This document shows, piece by piece, positions 1-8,334 of a DNA stretch of 64,000 bases; position 1 is the first letter of the stretch, and every line of letters begins with the position of its first letter. The position numbers were made by a program, and so were the translations under genes. Under the pieces are notes generated by a model. That model searched no databases. It was not told the origin of the DNA and was given only the letters and a program-made list of their open reading frames with translations. The DNA comes from Paracoccus litorisediminis (lineage in GTDB: Bacteria > Pseudomonadota > Alphaproteobacteria > Rhodobacterales > Rhodobacteraceae), in the NCBI RefSeq assembly GCF_009711205.1, contig NZ_WMIG01000021.1, positions 1 through 64,000 on the forward strand, given 5' to 3'.

Positions 1-97
1 CTGCTTCTCCCATGGATTCAAGAGCAAAGCCGCAGTTTCTGCGTACGGATCCGGCTTGCCTGCGGCCCTGTGCCTCGAAAACGAAGAGCAGAAGATC

Positions 98-1273
98 ATG
101 AACCCCACGACCCAAAAGATGCACCCGGTCTTGCCCGGCGGACTGACGTTCAGCCATGTCATTGAACTTGTCGAACGCCTGGCGCGGCAGCTCGGCCTTG
201 GCGCGGCCCGGCGCGCGGTACTCTTGCGCCTGATGCGTCACACCGCCCCGGCGGATTGGCACGATCCGGGCCGGGATCCGGTTTGTTTCCGAGCCCAGCA
301 GGACCTGGCACGCGAGCTTGACATCAGCGACCGCACATTACGGCTGCATGAGAAAGGGCTCGAAGCACTCGGGCTGATCCAAATCGATACCGCTGCCAAT
401 GGCCGCCGTTCCGGCCGCCAGCTTTCCGGCGGCCGTCGGCTCGGGATCAATTTCCGACCGATTCTGGAAAACCTCGGCCGGCTTCTGGCCATGGATGCCG
501 CGCATAAAGAGGAGATGCATCAGCTCTCAGTGCTGAGACTTGAATGCTCGGCTGCGAAACGCGATGTAAAACGGGCCATCGAACGGTTGTCGGATGAGAA
601 TGCACAACATCCGGCATTGCCAGATCTGTTGCGCCGCTTTGCCTCCTGGCCGCGCCGCTATGCCGGTTTCCGCTGCGCAGATGATCTCGCCCGTCATCTC
701 ACCGAGGTCAACATCCTGCTGGCTGAAGCGCGGGCCTGCCTTGCATGTCGCCGCAATACTTCCGGCATGGCGGAAGCCGGGCTACCGGCAATAGCAAATA
801 CAACTCCAAAGATTCTTGAAAGAATCAATGCAAAAGAAACGGTGTCGCGACCGGTCCCCGCGGATCCGCGTAAACCGCGCCCGGACCATGGAAACGGTCA
901 GGGGCGAGATGATCTGCGCTGGCTCACCCCGGAGATGGTCAGAGAAATCGCCGGGCCGGATTTCCGCTTCTGCCTCGAGGCACTTTTCCCAACGGGCGAG
1001 ATCAGCGAGCGCGACCTGCGCAGCGCGGCGATTATGTTGCTGCGCGATCTCGGCATCACCGACTCGGCCTGGGAGGCGGCGCTGGAGCAACTGGGATCGC
1101 TTCGGGCCTCTCTCTCCGTGCTGTTGATTGATGCTAACCGCGCCCATCCCGGTGCTCCAACCCGCAGCCCCGGTGCCCTGCTGCGAGGCTTCACCGCGCG
1201 TGATCGGCGGGGCGAGTTCAACCTCGCTGGTGCCCTGAAAGGTTTGTTGCGGCGAAAGCGGGTCTCGGCATGA
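98..1273 (+). CDS. repC: RepC-like plasmid replication initiator
   Basis: Probable replication initiator of a repABC-type replicon. The N-terminal half (residues about 15-130) resembles the RepC winged-helix region, with a helix-turn-helix-like stretch LARELDISDRTLRLHEKGL. A variable, charged middle follows (about 190-270), then a C-terminal domain starting LRWLTPEMV and a typical RepC-like tail with a GALLRGF segment. I chose ATG 98, preceded by a purine-rich GAAGAGCAGAAG; an in-frame TTG at 56 would add 14 residues. repA and repB would lie to the left, outside the window. The gene overlaps the next one by 4 bp. Family assignment rests on remembered similarity; a more distant plasmid Rep protein is possible. 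Confidence 0.7.
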   Translation: MNPTTQKMHPVLPGGLTFSHVIELVERLARQLGLGAARRAVLLRLMRHTAPADWHDPGRDPVCFRAQQDLARELDISDRTLRLHEKGLEALGLIQIDTAANGRRSGRQLSGGRRLGINFRPILENLGRLLAMDAAHKEEMHQLSVLRLECSAAKRDVKRAIERLSDENAQHPALPDLLRRFASWPRRYAGFRCADDLARHLTEVNILLAEARACLACRRNTSGMAEAGLPAIANTTPKILERINAKETVSRPVPADPRKPRPDHGNGQGRDDLRWLTPEMVREIAGPDFRFCLEALFPTGEISERDLRSAAIMLLRDLGITDSAWEAALEQLGSLRASLSVLLIDANRAHPGAPTRSPGALLRGFTARDRRGEFNLAGALKGLLRRKRVSA

Positions 1274-1605
1274 TCTGGATGATGACGCTGGTTTGGGCGC
1301 TGACATTGACGCTCTGGTTAGATCCAGCACTCGGGCAGGGGGCATATGATTCCGGCAACTGCTTGCCGCCCGAAGAGCCCTTCCTGCCCGAGGGCGACGC
1401 GGCGCTGGCACGCTATGCGGTTCTCATCGCGGAGGATTTCGAGCGCTATTTTGCGGCGATTTCAGAATACTTTGCCTGCATGGACGCCACCCGCCAGACC
1501 GAGTTCCTGCGCGCGCAGCAGGTCTCGGAACGACACCGCCAGTTTCTGGCCCGGCTTAATCGGTTGGGACTCAGAGGGAAGGCTGCAGTGAGGGAGGAGC
1601 CTTGA
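1270..1605 (+). CDS. Small secreted hypothetical protein downstream of repC
   Basis: Encodes 111 residues. The first 22 form a hydrophobic, Trp/Leu-rich signal peptide (MIWMMTLVWALTLTLWL) with a likely cleavage after ALGQG. The mature part is acidic and helical with two cysteines (CLPP and FACM), which could form a disulfide in the periplasm. The ATG overlaps the repC stop as ATGA, so it is translationally coupled to the initiator gene. No recognised domain. Its stop overlaps the next start as TTGA, so the three genes look like one operon. Confidence 0.6.
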   Translation: MIWMMTLVWALTLTLWLDPALGQGAYDSGNCLPPEEPFLPEGDAALARYAVLIAEDFERYFAAISEYFACMDATRQTEFLRAQQVSERHRQFLARLNRLGLRGKAAVREEP

Positions 1606-1844
1606 GCGGCGGGCGGCACCCAACCGGATTCTTCGTCAAGCCCGCCTATCGGACGAAAACTGGCAAAGCGCAACTTGCGGTGTATTTTCAGGCGGCACCT
1701 CGGCGTGGCGAGAATGGCGAAGTGCTTACGGTCCGTGCCATGCCGCTGCTCCTGGCCAGCAATGCCCTGGACGATCCGGAACGTTTTCTCGGTATCGTGG
1801 CGGAGATTTTGAATGCGGTGATTTCGGAAGAGGGCGGGTGCTGA
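1602..1844 (+). CDS. Hypothetical protein, third gene of the repC operon
   Basis: Encodes 80 residues with no recognised domain. The start is TTG 1602, overlapping the preceding stop and preceded at a normal distance by a strong ribosome-binding site AGGGAGGAG (1591-1599). That supports real translation despite the rare start. The sequence looks like a small soluble protein, with a basic first third and an acidic C-terminal helix. It ends 7 bp before the stop codon of the convergent Fic gene. Function unknown. Confidence 0.5.
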   Translation: MSGGRHPTGFFVKPAYRTKTGKAQLAVYFQAAPRRGENGEVLTVRAMPLLLASNALDDPERFLGIVAEILNAVISEEGGC

Positions 1845-1851
1845 CCGACTC

Positions 1852-2973
1852 TTATGCCAGTTTGGTCATGTCGGGGAGGTTCAGCCAATAGCGTGTATGC
1901 CGACGTTCGCCGGTGCGAAGCAATGCACCGTGCTCGACCAGATCATGGAGGTCGCGGGTGGCGGTGGCACGAGAGGTACCGGTGATCGAAAGGTATTTTT
2001 CGGCGCTGAGTCCCCCTTGAAACCCGGAGGGACCTTCGCGGAACATGCGCTCGACCGCCTTGGTTTGGCGATCATTCAGCTGGTCCCGATGCAAGTCGTA
2101 GAAACGGGCCTTCGCAATAAAGAAGCCGATACGATCGAGGGTAACCTGTTGGGCCTCGAGAACCGTCTGCCCGAACCAGACCAGCCAGTCGGTGACCTGC
2201 AGCGTTTTTTGATGGGTCTCCAATTGCCCGTAATAGTTCTTCCTATCTCGCTCTATCGTATAGGCGAGTGCGATCAGGCTTGGCTGGCCAATGCTTTGCG
2301 CCAGCGATTTTTCCGCCAAAGCCCGGCCAATACGCCCATTGCCATCCTCAAAGGGATGGATGCTTTCGAAATAGAGGTGCGCAAGACCAGCGCGTGTCAG
2401 TGCGGGCAGCGGTCTCTTCCCTACTGGGCCTGACCGATTGAACCATTCGATGAGGGTCGCCATTTCGCTGGCCACCTGACGCGAAGGCGGGGCCTCGAAG
2501 TGAATGATCGGGCGCTCGGCGCGGCCAGAGACGATCTGCATCGCCTCATCGTGCCAGCGATAGGCACCGATCGCGTCCAGACCACGATCATGCGACAATA
2601 GCATGCCGTGCCAGCGCCAGAGGGTTTCGTGATCAAGGGGAGCTGCAAATTCGGAATAGACATCCACCATCATTTCGCTGATGCCTTGCTCACGAGGCCT
2701 TGGCTGATAATTATCGGGTGCGAGTCCGAAGTGGCGACGTAGCGACGACTGAACGCTCGAACGATCCAAGACCTCACCTTCGATCGCGCTCGTCCGCATC
2801 GCTTCTTCGCTCAGAAGCTCGATCCGTAGCCGGTTGCGGTCATCACCCCCGACATGCTTGACCGCGCCGAGGATCTCGCCGGAGGTCAGCAGGAACTGCC
2901 TTTCGAGAGCTTCCATTGCGGGCGCATCATAGGCAAAATGAGGCCATCCGGCCTGCGTCCAGTTCCAAGGCAT
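1852..2973 (-). CDS. Fic family protein (DUF4172-Fic-winged helix)
   Basis: Fic enzymes usually transfer AMP from ATP to a hydroxyl of a target protein. The canonical active-site motif HPFEDGNGRIGR is complete at residues 206-217, with catalytic His206. An N-terminal DUF4172-like segment (WNWTQAGWPHFAYD) precedes it. TSAIEG at residues 61-66 fits the (S/T)xxxE(G/N) inhibitory motif, so the enzyme is probably autoinhibited by its own N-terminal helix (class II) and needs no separate antitoxin. The C-terminus (about 300-373) looks like a winged helix that may bind DNA. It is convergent with the repC operon. Whether it acts as a toxin, a regulator or in replicon maintenance cannot be told from sequence. 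Confidence 0.88.
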   Translation of the reverse strand: MPWNWTQAGWPHFAYDAPAMEALERQFLLTSGEILGAVKHVGGDDRNRLRIELLSEEAMRTSAIEGEVLDRSSVQSSLRRHFGLAPDNYQPRPREQGISEMMVDVYSEFAAPLDHETLWRWHGMLLSHDRGLDAIGAYRWHDEAMQIVSGRAERPIIHFEAPPSRQVASEMATLIEWFNRSGPVGKRPLPALTRAGLAHLYFESIHPFEDGNGRIGRALAEKSLAQSIGQPSLIALAYTIERDRKNYYGQLETHQKTLQVTDWLVWFGQTVLEAQQVTLDRIGFFIAKARFYDLHRDQLNDRQTKAVERMFREGPSGFQGGLSAEKYLSITGTSRATATRDLHDLVEHGALLRTGERRHTRYWLNLPDMTKLA

Positions 2974-3156
2974 GAGCGATAGATCTCCATTCTATAGCTC
3001 AAAATAACCGAAATTATGATTTATGGAAGCTCTTCCTATCGCTCATTGAAGCGCGGCCCACCAGTTGCTTCAGCCAGTCTCGACAGTGGGCGGCACATTT
3101 CCCGGATCGGAGGTCAGCGTAAAGTCGGCCCATTCCCACCTTTCGGCGGTGACGAA

Positions 3157-3522
3157 TGCCGCACTGTCGCATGCGTCGAAGCCGCCTTCGGCCAAACCAT
3201 CAGAAATAATGGTTGGCCAGACAAGGTGGTCATCGATAAGAGCGGCGCGAACATTGCCGGACACGACAACCTGAACATCGCACTGATCCTAGCCGGTTGG
3301 TACTGGTTGATCGAAGTGCTGCAGGTGAAATATCTCAACAACGTCATCGAACAGGACCATCGCTTCATCAAAAAGCTGATCCGGCCGATGCTGGGTTTCA
3401 AATCATTTGCATCTGCTCAGGTCACACTTGCCGGCATCGAAACGGCCCAAACGATCCGCAAGCGCCAGGTTACGGCAACTGGCAAGACTGCCTTTCAGCC
3501 TTTCAGCCTTTCGCAACGCTCG
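3157..3522 (+). pseudogene. IS6-family transposase, C-terminal remnant
   Basis: An open frame here encodes the C-terminal third of an IS6/IS26-type DDE transposase: a VVIDKSGAN segment, then LQVKYLNNVIEQDHRFIKK (which includes the catalytic Glu), then RPMLGFKSF and a GIETAQTIRK tail. The N-terminal DNA-binding part and the first two catalytic Asp residues are not present in any frame between the Fic gene and this point. No terminal inverted repeats were recognised. It is a decayed insertion sequence, probably a scar of plasmid rearrangement between the Fic and RTX genes. Confidence 0.75.
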
Positions 3523-3585
3523 CGGGATAAGTATGTCCAAACAAAGAGGTGTCCTCAGCCTACGCTGAAATTTGCGACGGAGCCT

Positions 3586-5688
3586 TCAAAGCAGGAAGTC
3601 CGCAGCCGTATATTGCGTGGACGGAGTACTGCCATCAACAATCCGGATCTCCATTTCTGCGTCAACGTCAGAATCAAGGTTTATTCTGACAAAAGTGTCG
3701 GTCCCGGATTGGCTCAACCAGAGGCCACCAACTCCTTGTGAGCCAAATATGAAAGACTGATCTCCGTCGATATTCGGGTCTGCATCCAATGCAGAGAGGT
3801 CTATCAAATCGCCAGCGGCTGCACCTGCCCCATCGAAGCCCGTAACGACATCTGTTGTTTCGAAGGACTCTGATGCGGAAAGGAACCTGAAGACATCAGC
3901 GCCGGTGTCGCCAAGCAGGGTATCTGATCCCAGTCCGCCGATCAGGGTGTCATTCCCGCTGCCACCGTCTAGGTAATCCTCCAATGTGCCGCCATTCAGC
4001 ACATCGTTTCCGGCGCGGCCGTAGAGGGTATCTGCGCCATCGTCTCCGGCGAGGCTGTCATTATGATCGCCGCCGTCGAGATGGTCGTTATCGGCACCGC
4101 CCGACAGGGTGTCGCGGCCATTGCCGCCAGAGAGAGAATCGTTGCCCGCCTCGCCGAAGAGCCGGTTCTGGGACGTGGTCTCGCTGACATATGCTCCCAG
4201 CACGGCGTCGTAAGAGGCATAGAGCGCGTCAGCATCATTGCCGCCATAAAGGCTGTCATTGCCGGCGCCGCCGTAAAGGTTGTCTTCATTGTCGCCGCCG
4301 CGCAGGGTGTCGTTACCGGCATTGCCGTCCAGCTGATCCTGGCCCAGATCGCCCAGCAGGCTGTCATTGCCCGCCCCGCCATAGATCTGATCCCCCCCGT
4401 CCAGACCCGACAAGGTGTCATTGCCGCCAAGGCCGTATGCAATATTGGCCTGTCCGTTCAGAGCATGGTTGTCAATGCCTTGTGTCCCTCGCCAGGCAGG
4501 GAAGTTGTCGACAAAGTCAAGCAACGACAATGTGTTGATGCCGTTGAGATAGATCAGCAGATCACCTTCGCTGAACTGACCATCGTCATTGCCGTCAACC
4601 CAAAGCTCGACCCGTCCCACCGTGGCATTGTACTGCCAAAGCACATCGATAAAACCGTCTCCAACCCAGTCCGCGTTCATCTGAACGCCGTCCAGTCCGA
4701 TGCCGGTGAAGGTAAAGCTATATATACCGGCGCCCTGGTTGGGGTTAAATGCCAGTGGCAGGCTGTTGAAGTAGCTGGGGAGCTCGATCAGATCGCCGCC
4801 TGCGACGCCCGCGCCCTCAAAACCGTTGATCACATCGACGAGGTTGCTAGCCGCAGGTGAGCTGTCGCTGAGTGGAAAAGCCAGACTGAAGCTGAAAGTA
4901 TCATTGCCTGCACCGCCGCTCAGAACGTCGCCGCCCAAACCACCAATAATATGGTCGTCGCCGCCGCCGCCGTTGATGATGTCGGCGCCGTCGCCGCCCA
5001 CGAGGTTATCCGCACGTCCGCCACCTGTAAGAACGTCGTTCCCAGCACCGCCCAAGACGCTCAGCCTGCCGCCGCCGACAGAAGTCCCATCCAGAGTCAA
5101 AGCATGTGATGAAGCAAGCGCGGATGCATCAATGGTCAGCAGGCCGCCAGTTGTTGTGGTGACGGCATAATTCGACAATCGCAGCGACGCGGATGAGCCG
5201 GCCAACAGCTCAATGACTTCGACCGAAACCAAGGTATAGGTATTGAAGGCGACGATACCGGAATAGGTCCCGTCAAGGATAAGCCGGTCGTCACCTGCGC
5301 CGCCGTCCAGGCGATCACTTGCGGTGAGACTGTTCCCCCCATAAATGACGTCATCGCCTGTTCCCGCATTGACTGTATCTGCCCCGCCGCCACCGTGCGC
5401 GATGTCGGCATAATCGCCTTGAGCCGTCCCTGTGAAGGAATTGTTAGCAGCAGTTCCAAAATAGGCTGCACTGCCGTTCCCGAAGACAAAATTCGCAGCG
5501 CTCAGTGACTGGTAAGCGCCACCCACAAGCCTCACGCTTTGCCCTGGGAACGAGATGACGACATCGCCTCCATCTGCGCTGACCCTCATCGATGCCGCAT
5601 CGATCCCATCTAAAAATAGTAGCGCGTCGTTGGCTGGGTCGAATTGCAGGGACTGGCCGACATAATCGGAGAACTGAAAATTTGCCAT
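3586..5688 (-). CDS. RTX calcium-binding protein, type I secreted
   Basis: A 700-residue acidic, Gly/Asp-rich protein with many GGxGxDxxx nonapeptides that form a Ca2+-binding beta-roll outside the cell. The repeats lie in clusters at about residues 97-140, 212-265 and 415-600. The C-terminus (about 600-700: FRFLSASESF, VVTGFDG, GDLIDLSALD) resembles the M10_C/RTX C-terminal region carrying the uncleaved type I secretion signal. There is no N-terminal signal peptide and no recognised protease, lipase or lyase domain, so a structural, adhesive or matrix role is as likely as an enzyme. No dedicated ABC exporter or membrane-fusion gene is in the window. ATG 5688 lies about 300 bp from the IS256 element, and I see no feature in that gap. 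Confidence 0.88.
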   Translation of the reverse strand: MANFQFSDYVGQSLQFDPANDALLFLDGIDAASMRVSADGGDVVISFPGQSVRLVGGAYQSLSAANFVFGNGSAAYFGTAANNSFTGTAQGDYADIAHGGGGADTVNAGTGDDVIYGGNSLTASDRLDGGAGDDRLILDGTYSGIVAFNTYTLVSVEVIELLAGSSASLRLSNYAVTTTTGGLLTIDASALASSHALTLDGTSVGGGRLSVLGGAGNDVLTGGGRADNLVGGDGADIINGGGGDDHIIGGLGGDVLSGGAGNDTFSFSLAFPLSDSSPAASNLVDVINGFEGAGVAGGDLIELPSYFNSLPLAFNPNQGAGIYSFTFTGIGLDGVQMNADWVGDGFIDVLWQYNATVGRVELWVDGNDDGQFSEGDLLIYLNGINTLSLLDFVDNFPAWRGTQGIDNHALNGQANIAYGLGGNDTLSGLDGGDQIYGGAGNDSLLGDLGQDQLDGNAGNDTLRGGDNEDNLYGGAGNDSLYGGNDADALYASYDAVLGAYVSETTSQNRLFGEAGNDSLSGGNGRDTLSGGADNDHLDGGDHNDSLAGDDGADTLYGRAGNDVLNGGTLEDYLDGGSGNDTLIGGLGSDTLLGDTGADVFRFLSASESFETTDVVTGFDGAGAAAGDLIDLSALDADPNIDGDQSFIFGSQGVGGLWLSQSGTDTFVRINLDSDVDAEMEIRIVDGSTPSTQYTAADFLL

Positions 5689-5978
5689 GGCGCACCTTGT
5701 CGACGGATGAGAATGAGGCAGGGAGAAGCGGCTTTGAAGGAGGTGGCGTGATGTTCGCGTTCAACCATGCGGCTCTGGGCTGCGGTCGAGTTTGAGTTCA
5801 GGCTGTCGTGCTCGCCCCAATCCAAGCGCAAAGTTGAGGGGATCCGGAATTCAGTCAGGCAGTCGCAGCTTAGCCACTCATCTTTGGGCTGTTCCTCAGA
5901 GAGGGCACGATTCTCTTTGCCGGAATTTCAGCCTGTAACCTAACCTAGGCGCATGACGCGTTTGCGCTAGGACGGTGG

Positions 5979-5986
5979 ATTAATTT
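5979..5986. repeat. Left target-site duplication of the IS256 element
   Basis: ATTAATTT immediately outside the left inverted repeat. The identical octamer follows the right inverted repeat at 7385-7392. Eight-base duplications are normal for IS256-family insertion. Confidence 0.85.
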
Positions 5987-7384
5987 GGCCGTGTCCCAGT
6001 TGATGGTGTAGGAGGCCGCGCGCGGAGCCCCGGCGTAGCGCAGCGCGCGGCCGGGCGTGACGCTGGCGGCCATCGTCGATCTTCGAAGTAGGTTTGGGTT
6101 GCGAGACCTGTAACCTGAACGGAGATGACGATGACCGATGAAAGAATGGCGCTGCTTGATCTCATTGAAAAGCAGGCTGATGGCGATCTGGTGCGCGAGA
6201 TGCTGGCCTTCGCCGCCGAACGGATCATGGAACTTGAGGTCGAGCTACGCACCGGCGCGGCCAAGGGCTCGCGTTCACCCCTACGGGAAGTTCAGCGCAA
6301 TGGATACCGCGAGCGAGACTGGGACACTCGTGCCGGTCGGATCGCGCTGGAGATCCCGAAGCTGCGCAAGGGCAGTTATCTGCCCAGCTTTCTCGAGCCG
6401 CGCCGGACGGCCGAGAAGGCGCTGGTCGCGGTGATCCAAGAGGCCTACGTGCAGGGCATTTCCACGCGCTCGGTCGACGATCTGGTCAAGGCCATGGGCG
6501 CGGGCGGCATGTCGAAGAGCCAGGTCAGCCGTCTCTGCGCCGAGATCGACGAACGAGTGAACGCCTTTCTGAACCGCCCACTGGAGGGGGCTTGGCCCTA
6601 TCTCTGGCTCGACGCCACCTATCTGAAGGTGCGCGAGGGAGGGCGCATCATCAGCCGTGCGGTCATAGTGGCCGTGGCAGTGAACGAGGACGGCAAGCGC
6701 GAGGTTCTGGGCGTGACCACCGGACCCTCGGAGGCCGAGACGTTCTGGACCGAGTTCCTGCGCTCCTTGGCCGATCGGGGGTTGCGCGGGGTGAAGCTGG
6801 TGATCGCCGACGATCACAAGGGCCTGCGGGCGGCCGCCCGCCGGGTGTTCAATGCCAGCCATCAGCGCTGCCGCGTGCACTGGATGCGGAATGCGCTTGC
6901 CCATGCCCCGACCAAGCAGCGCTGTGCGGTGGCGGCGATGCTGAAGACGATCTTCGCCCAAGAGAACAAGGCCGATGCCGAGGCCCAGTGGGACTCCGTC
7001 GCCGACGCGTTACGCGAGAAGATTGAAAAGCTCGGCACCTTCATGGACACCTGCCGCGACGATGTCCTCGCCTACATGTCCTTTCCGCGCGAACATTGGA
7101 CCCAGATCGCGTCGACGAACCCGCTCGGACGGGTGAACCGGGAGATCAAGCGGCGCGCCGATGTCATCGGGATCTTTCCCAATGACGAGGCCATCATTCG
7201 TCTCGTCGGAGCGCTGATGCTGGAGACCAATGACGAATGGGCCGTCGCGCGGCGCTACATGTCGCTTGAAACCCTCGCCCGCGTCACCGACAATCCAAAC
7301 GTCAGGCTGCCCGCTGTGGCCACCTGAGTTGGCTCAGACCTCGCTGGAGGTCGGCGCTCCTACACCAAGCCCTGGGACACGATC
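5987..7384 (+). mobile_element. Complete IS256-family insertion sequence, 1398 bp
   Basis: The element is bounded by imperfect inverted repeats. The left end reads GGCCGTGTCCCAG and the reverse complement of the right end reads GATCGTGTCCCAG; similarity continues through GGTGTAGGAG. Identical ATTAATTT octamers flank both ends as a target duplication. The single transposase gene is open. Intact ends, gene and duplication point to a fairly recent insertion. It lies between the RTX gene and a decayed IS5-family transposase. Confidence 0.9.
6125..7327 (+). CDS. IS256-family (Mutator-type) transposase
   Basis: A 400-residue DDE transposase, full length for the family. The catalytic core is visible: first Asp in YLWLDATYLKV (about residues 157-167), second Asp in KLVIADDHKG, then the family CRVHWMRNALAH segment, and the catalytic Glu in the helix RVNREIKRRADVIGIFPN. 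The N-terminal region (about 40-100) is basic and probably binds the inverted repeats. The start is ATG 6125; ATG 6131 is equally possible and better spaced from the GGAG just upstream. It should mobilise the element that contains it. Confidence 0.93.
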   Translation: MTMTDERMALLDLIEKQADGDLVREMLAFAAERIMELEVELRTGAAKGSRSPLREVQRNGYRERDWDTRAGRIALEIPKLRKGSYLPSFLEPRRTAEKALVAVIQEAYVQGISTRSVDDLVKAMGAGGMSKSQVSRLCAEIDERVNAFLNRPLEGAWPYLWLDATYLKVREGGRIISRAVIVAVAVNEDGKREVLGVTTGPSEAETFWTEFLRSLADRGLRGVKLVIADDHKGLRAAARRVFNASHQRCRVHWMRNALAHAPTKQRCAVAAMLKTIFAQENKADAEAQWDSVADALREKIEKLGTFMDTCRDDVLAYMSFPREHWTQIASTNPLGRVNREIKRRADVIGIFPNDEAIIRLVGALMLETNDEWAVARRYMSLETLARVTDNPNVRLPAVAT

Positions 7385-7392
7385 ATTAATTT
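7385..7392. repeat. Right target-site duplication of the IS256 element
   Basis: ATTAATTT directly after the right inverted repeat, identical to the octamer at 5979-5986. It confirms the boundary of the element. Confidence 0.85.
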
Positions 7393-7524
7393 TAAGGTAC
7401 CCGCGCACAGGCATATTGTGGCCAAACGGATTCACCGGCTACGGCCTGTCACGTTACCCACTGCGCATCGACTCCTTGGGCGAAAAGCGGCCGCCCCCGG
7501 ATATCGGATCGTGCCGCCTGGGGT

Positions 7525-8208
7525 GGGATCATTTTTGTCCTTCGCAGTGGCATTCCCTGGCGCATGCTGCCAGCGGAATTGGGCTGTGGCTCGGGGGTGA
7601 CTTGCTGGCGGCGGCTGAGGGATTGGCAGGTTGCCGGGGTCTGGGAACGACTGCACCAGGCCTTGCTCTGCCACTTGCACCGCGCCGGCCATCTCGACTG
7701 GAGCCGGGCCTGCATGGACAGCGCGTCCATCGCGGCGAAAAGGGGGCGAGGTCACCGGACCCAACCCCTCCGATCGCGGGCGACCGGGGACCAAACGTCA
7801 CATCGTCACGGATAGGCGCGGTATTCCCTTACGGTGCGCCTGAGCGGTGCGAACGTCCATGACAGCCGGATGCTCGAGCCGCAGCTCGATGCCATTCCAC
7901 CCGTGCAGGGAAAGCGTGGCAGGCCGCGTCATCGGCCCAACAAGCTGAATGCCGACAAGGGCTACGACTATGCCCGCTGTCGCCGAGCCTGCATGAAGCG
8001 CCGGATCAAGAATCGGATCGCGCGCAAGGGCATCGAAAGCAGCAGTCACCTCGGGAAGCATCGCTGGGTAGTCGAGCGCACGTTCGCTTGGCTTGCACGC
8101 TTCCGTCGACGCGCCGTCAGATACGAGCGACGAGCCGACATACACCTCGCGCTGACCTACCTGGCATGCGCCATCATCTGCTTTCGGGCCCTGACCAAAT
8201 GGTTATGA
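7525..8208 (+). pseudogene. IS5-family transposase with two compensating frameshifts
   Basis: Three consecutive frame segments together give most of an IS5-family transposase. The first (GIPWRMLPAELGCGSG to SASIAAKRG) runs to about 7741. The second (GGEVTGPNPSDRGRPGTKRH) runs to about 7832. The third starts at 7834 (VRLSGANVHDS) and ends with the family C-terminus containing HRWVVERTFAWLARFRR. The first shift is at AAAAGGGGGC (about 7738-7747) and the second at CTTACGGTG, where one G appears missing. The N-terminus upstream of 7525 is not clear. It is probably inactive, although a slippery run at the first shift leaves sequencing error or programmed shifting open. Confidence 0.8.
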
Positions 8209-8334
8209 AACGCGCTCTTAGGACGCTGCGTGCTGGCATGCGCCATCGCAATCACTGGTCGTCCAAACAATCGGCCTCCACTAAATTCGGCGAGACTTTC
8301 GAGACCTCCGGTGGTGGCGGGGCAGTCGGAGTGG

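Noticed and set aside
4063..4860. Long plus-strand open frame opposite the RTX gene
   Set aside because: It is the mirror of the RTX repeats; regular GC-rich repeats keep several frames open. No start context or family match.
3586..5688. RTX repeats as a CRISPR or tandem DNA array
   Set aside because: The periodicity is 27 bp in coding frame, encodes GGxGxD nonapeptides and lacks constant repeats with unique spacers.
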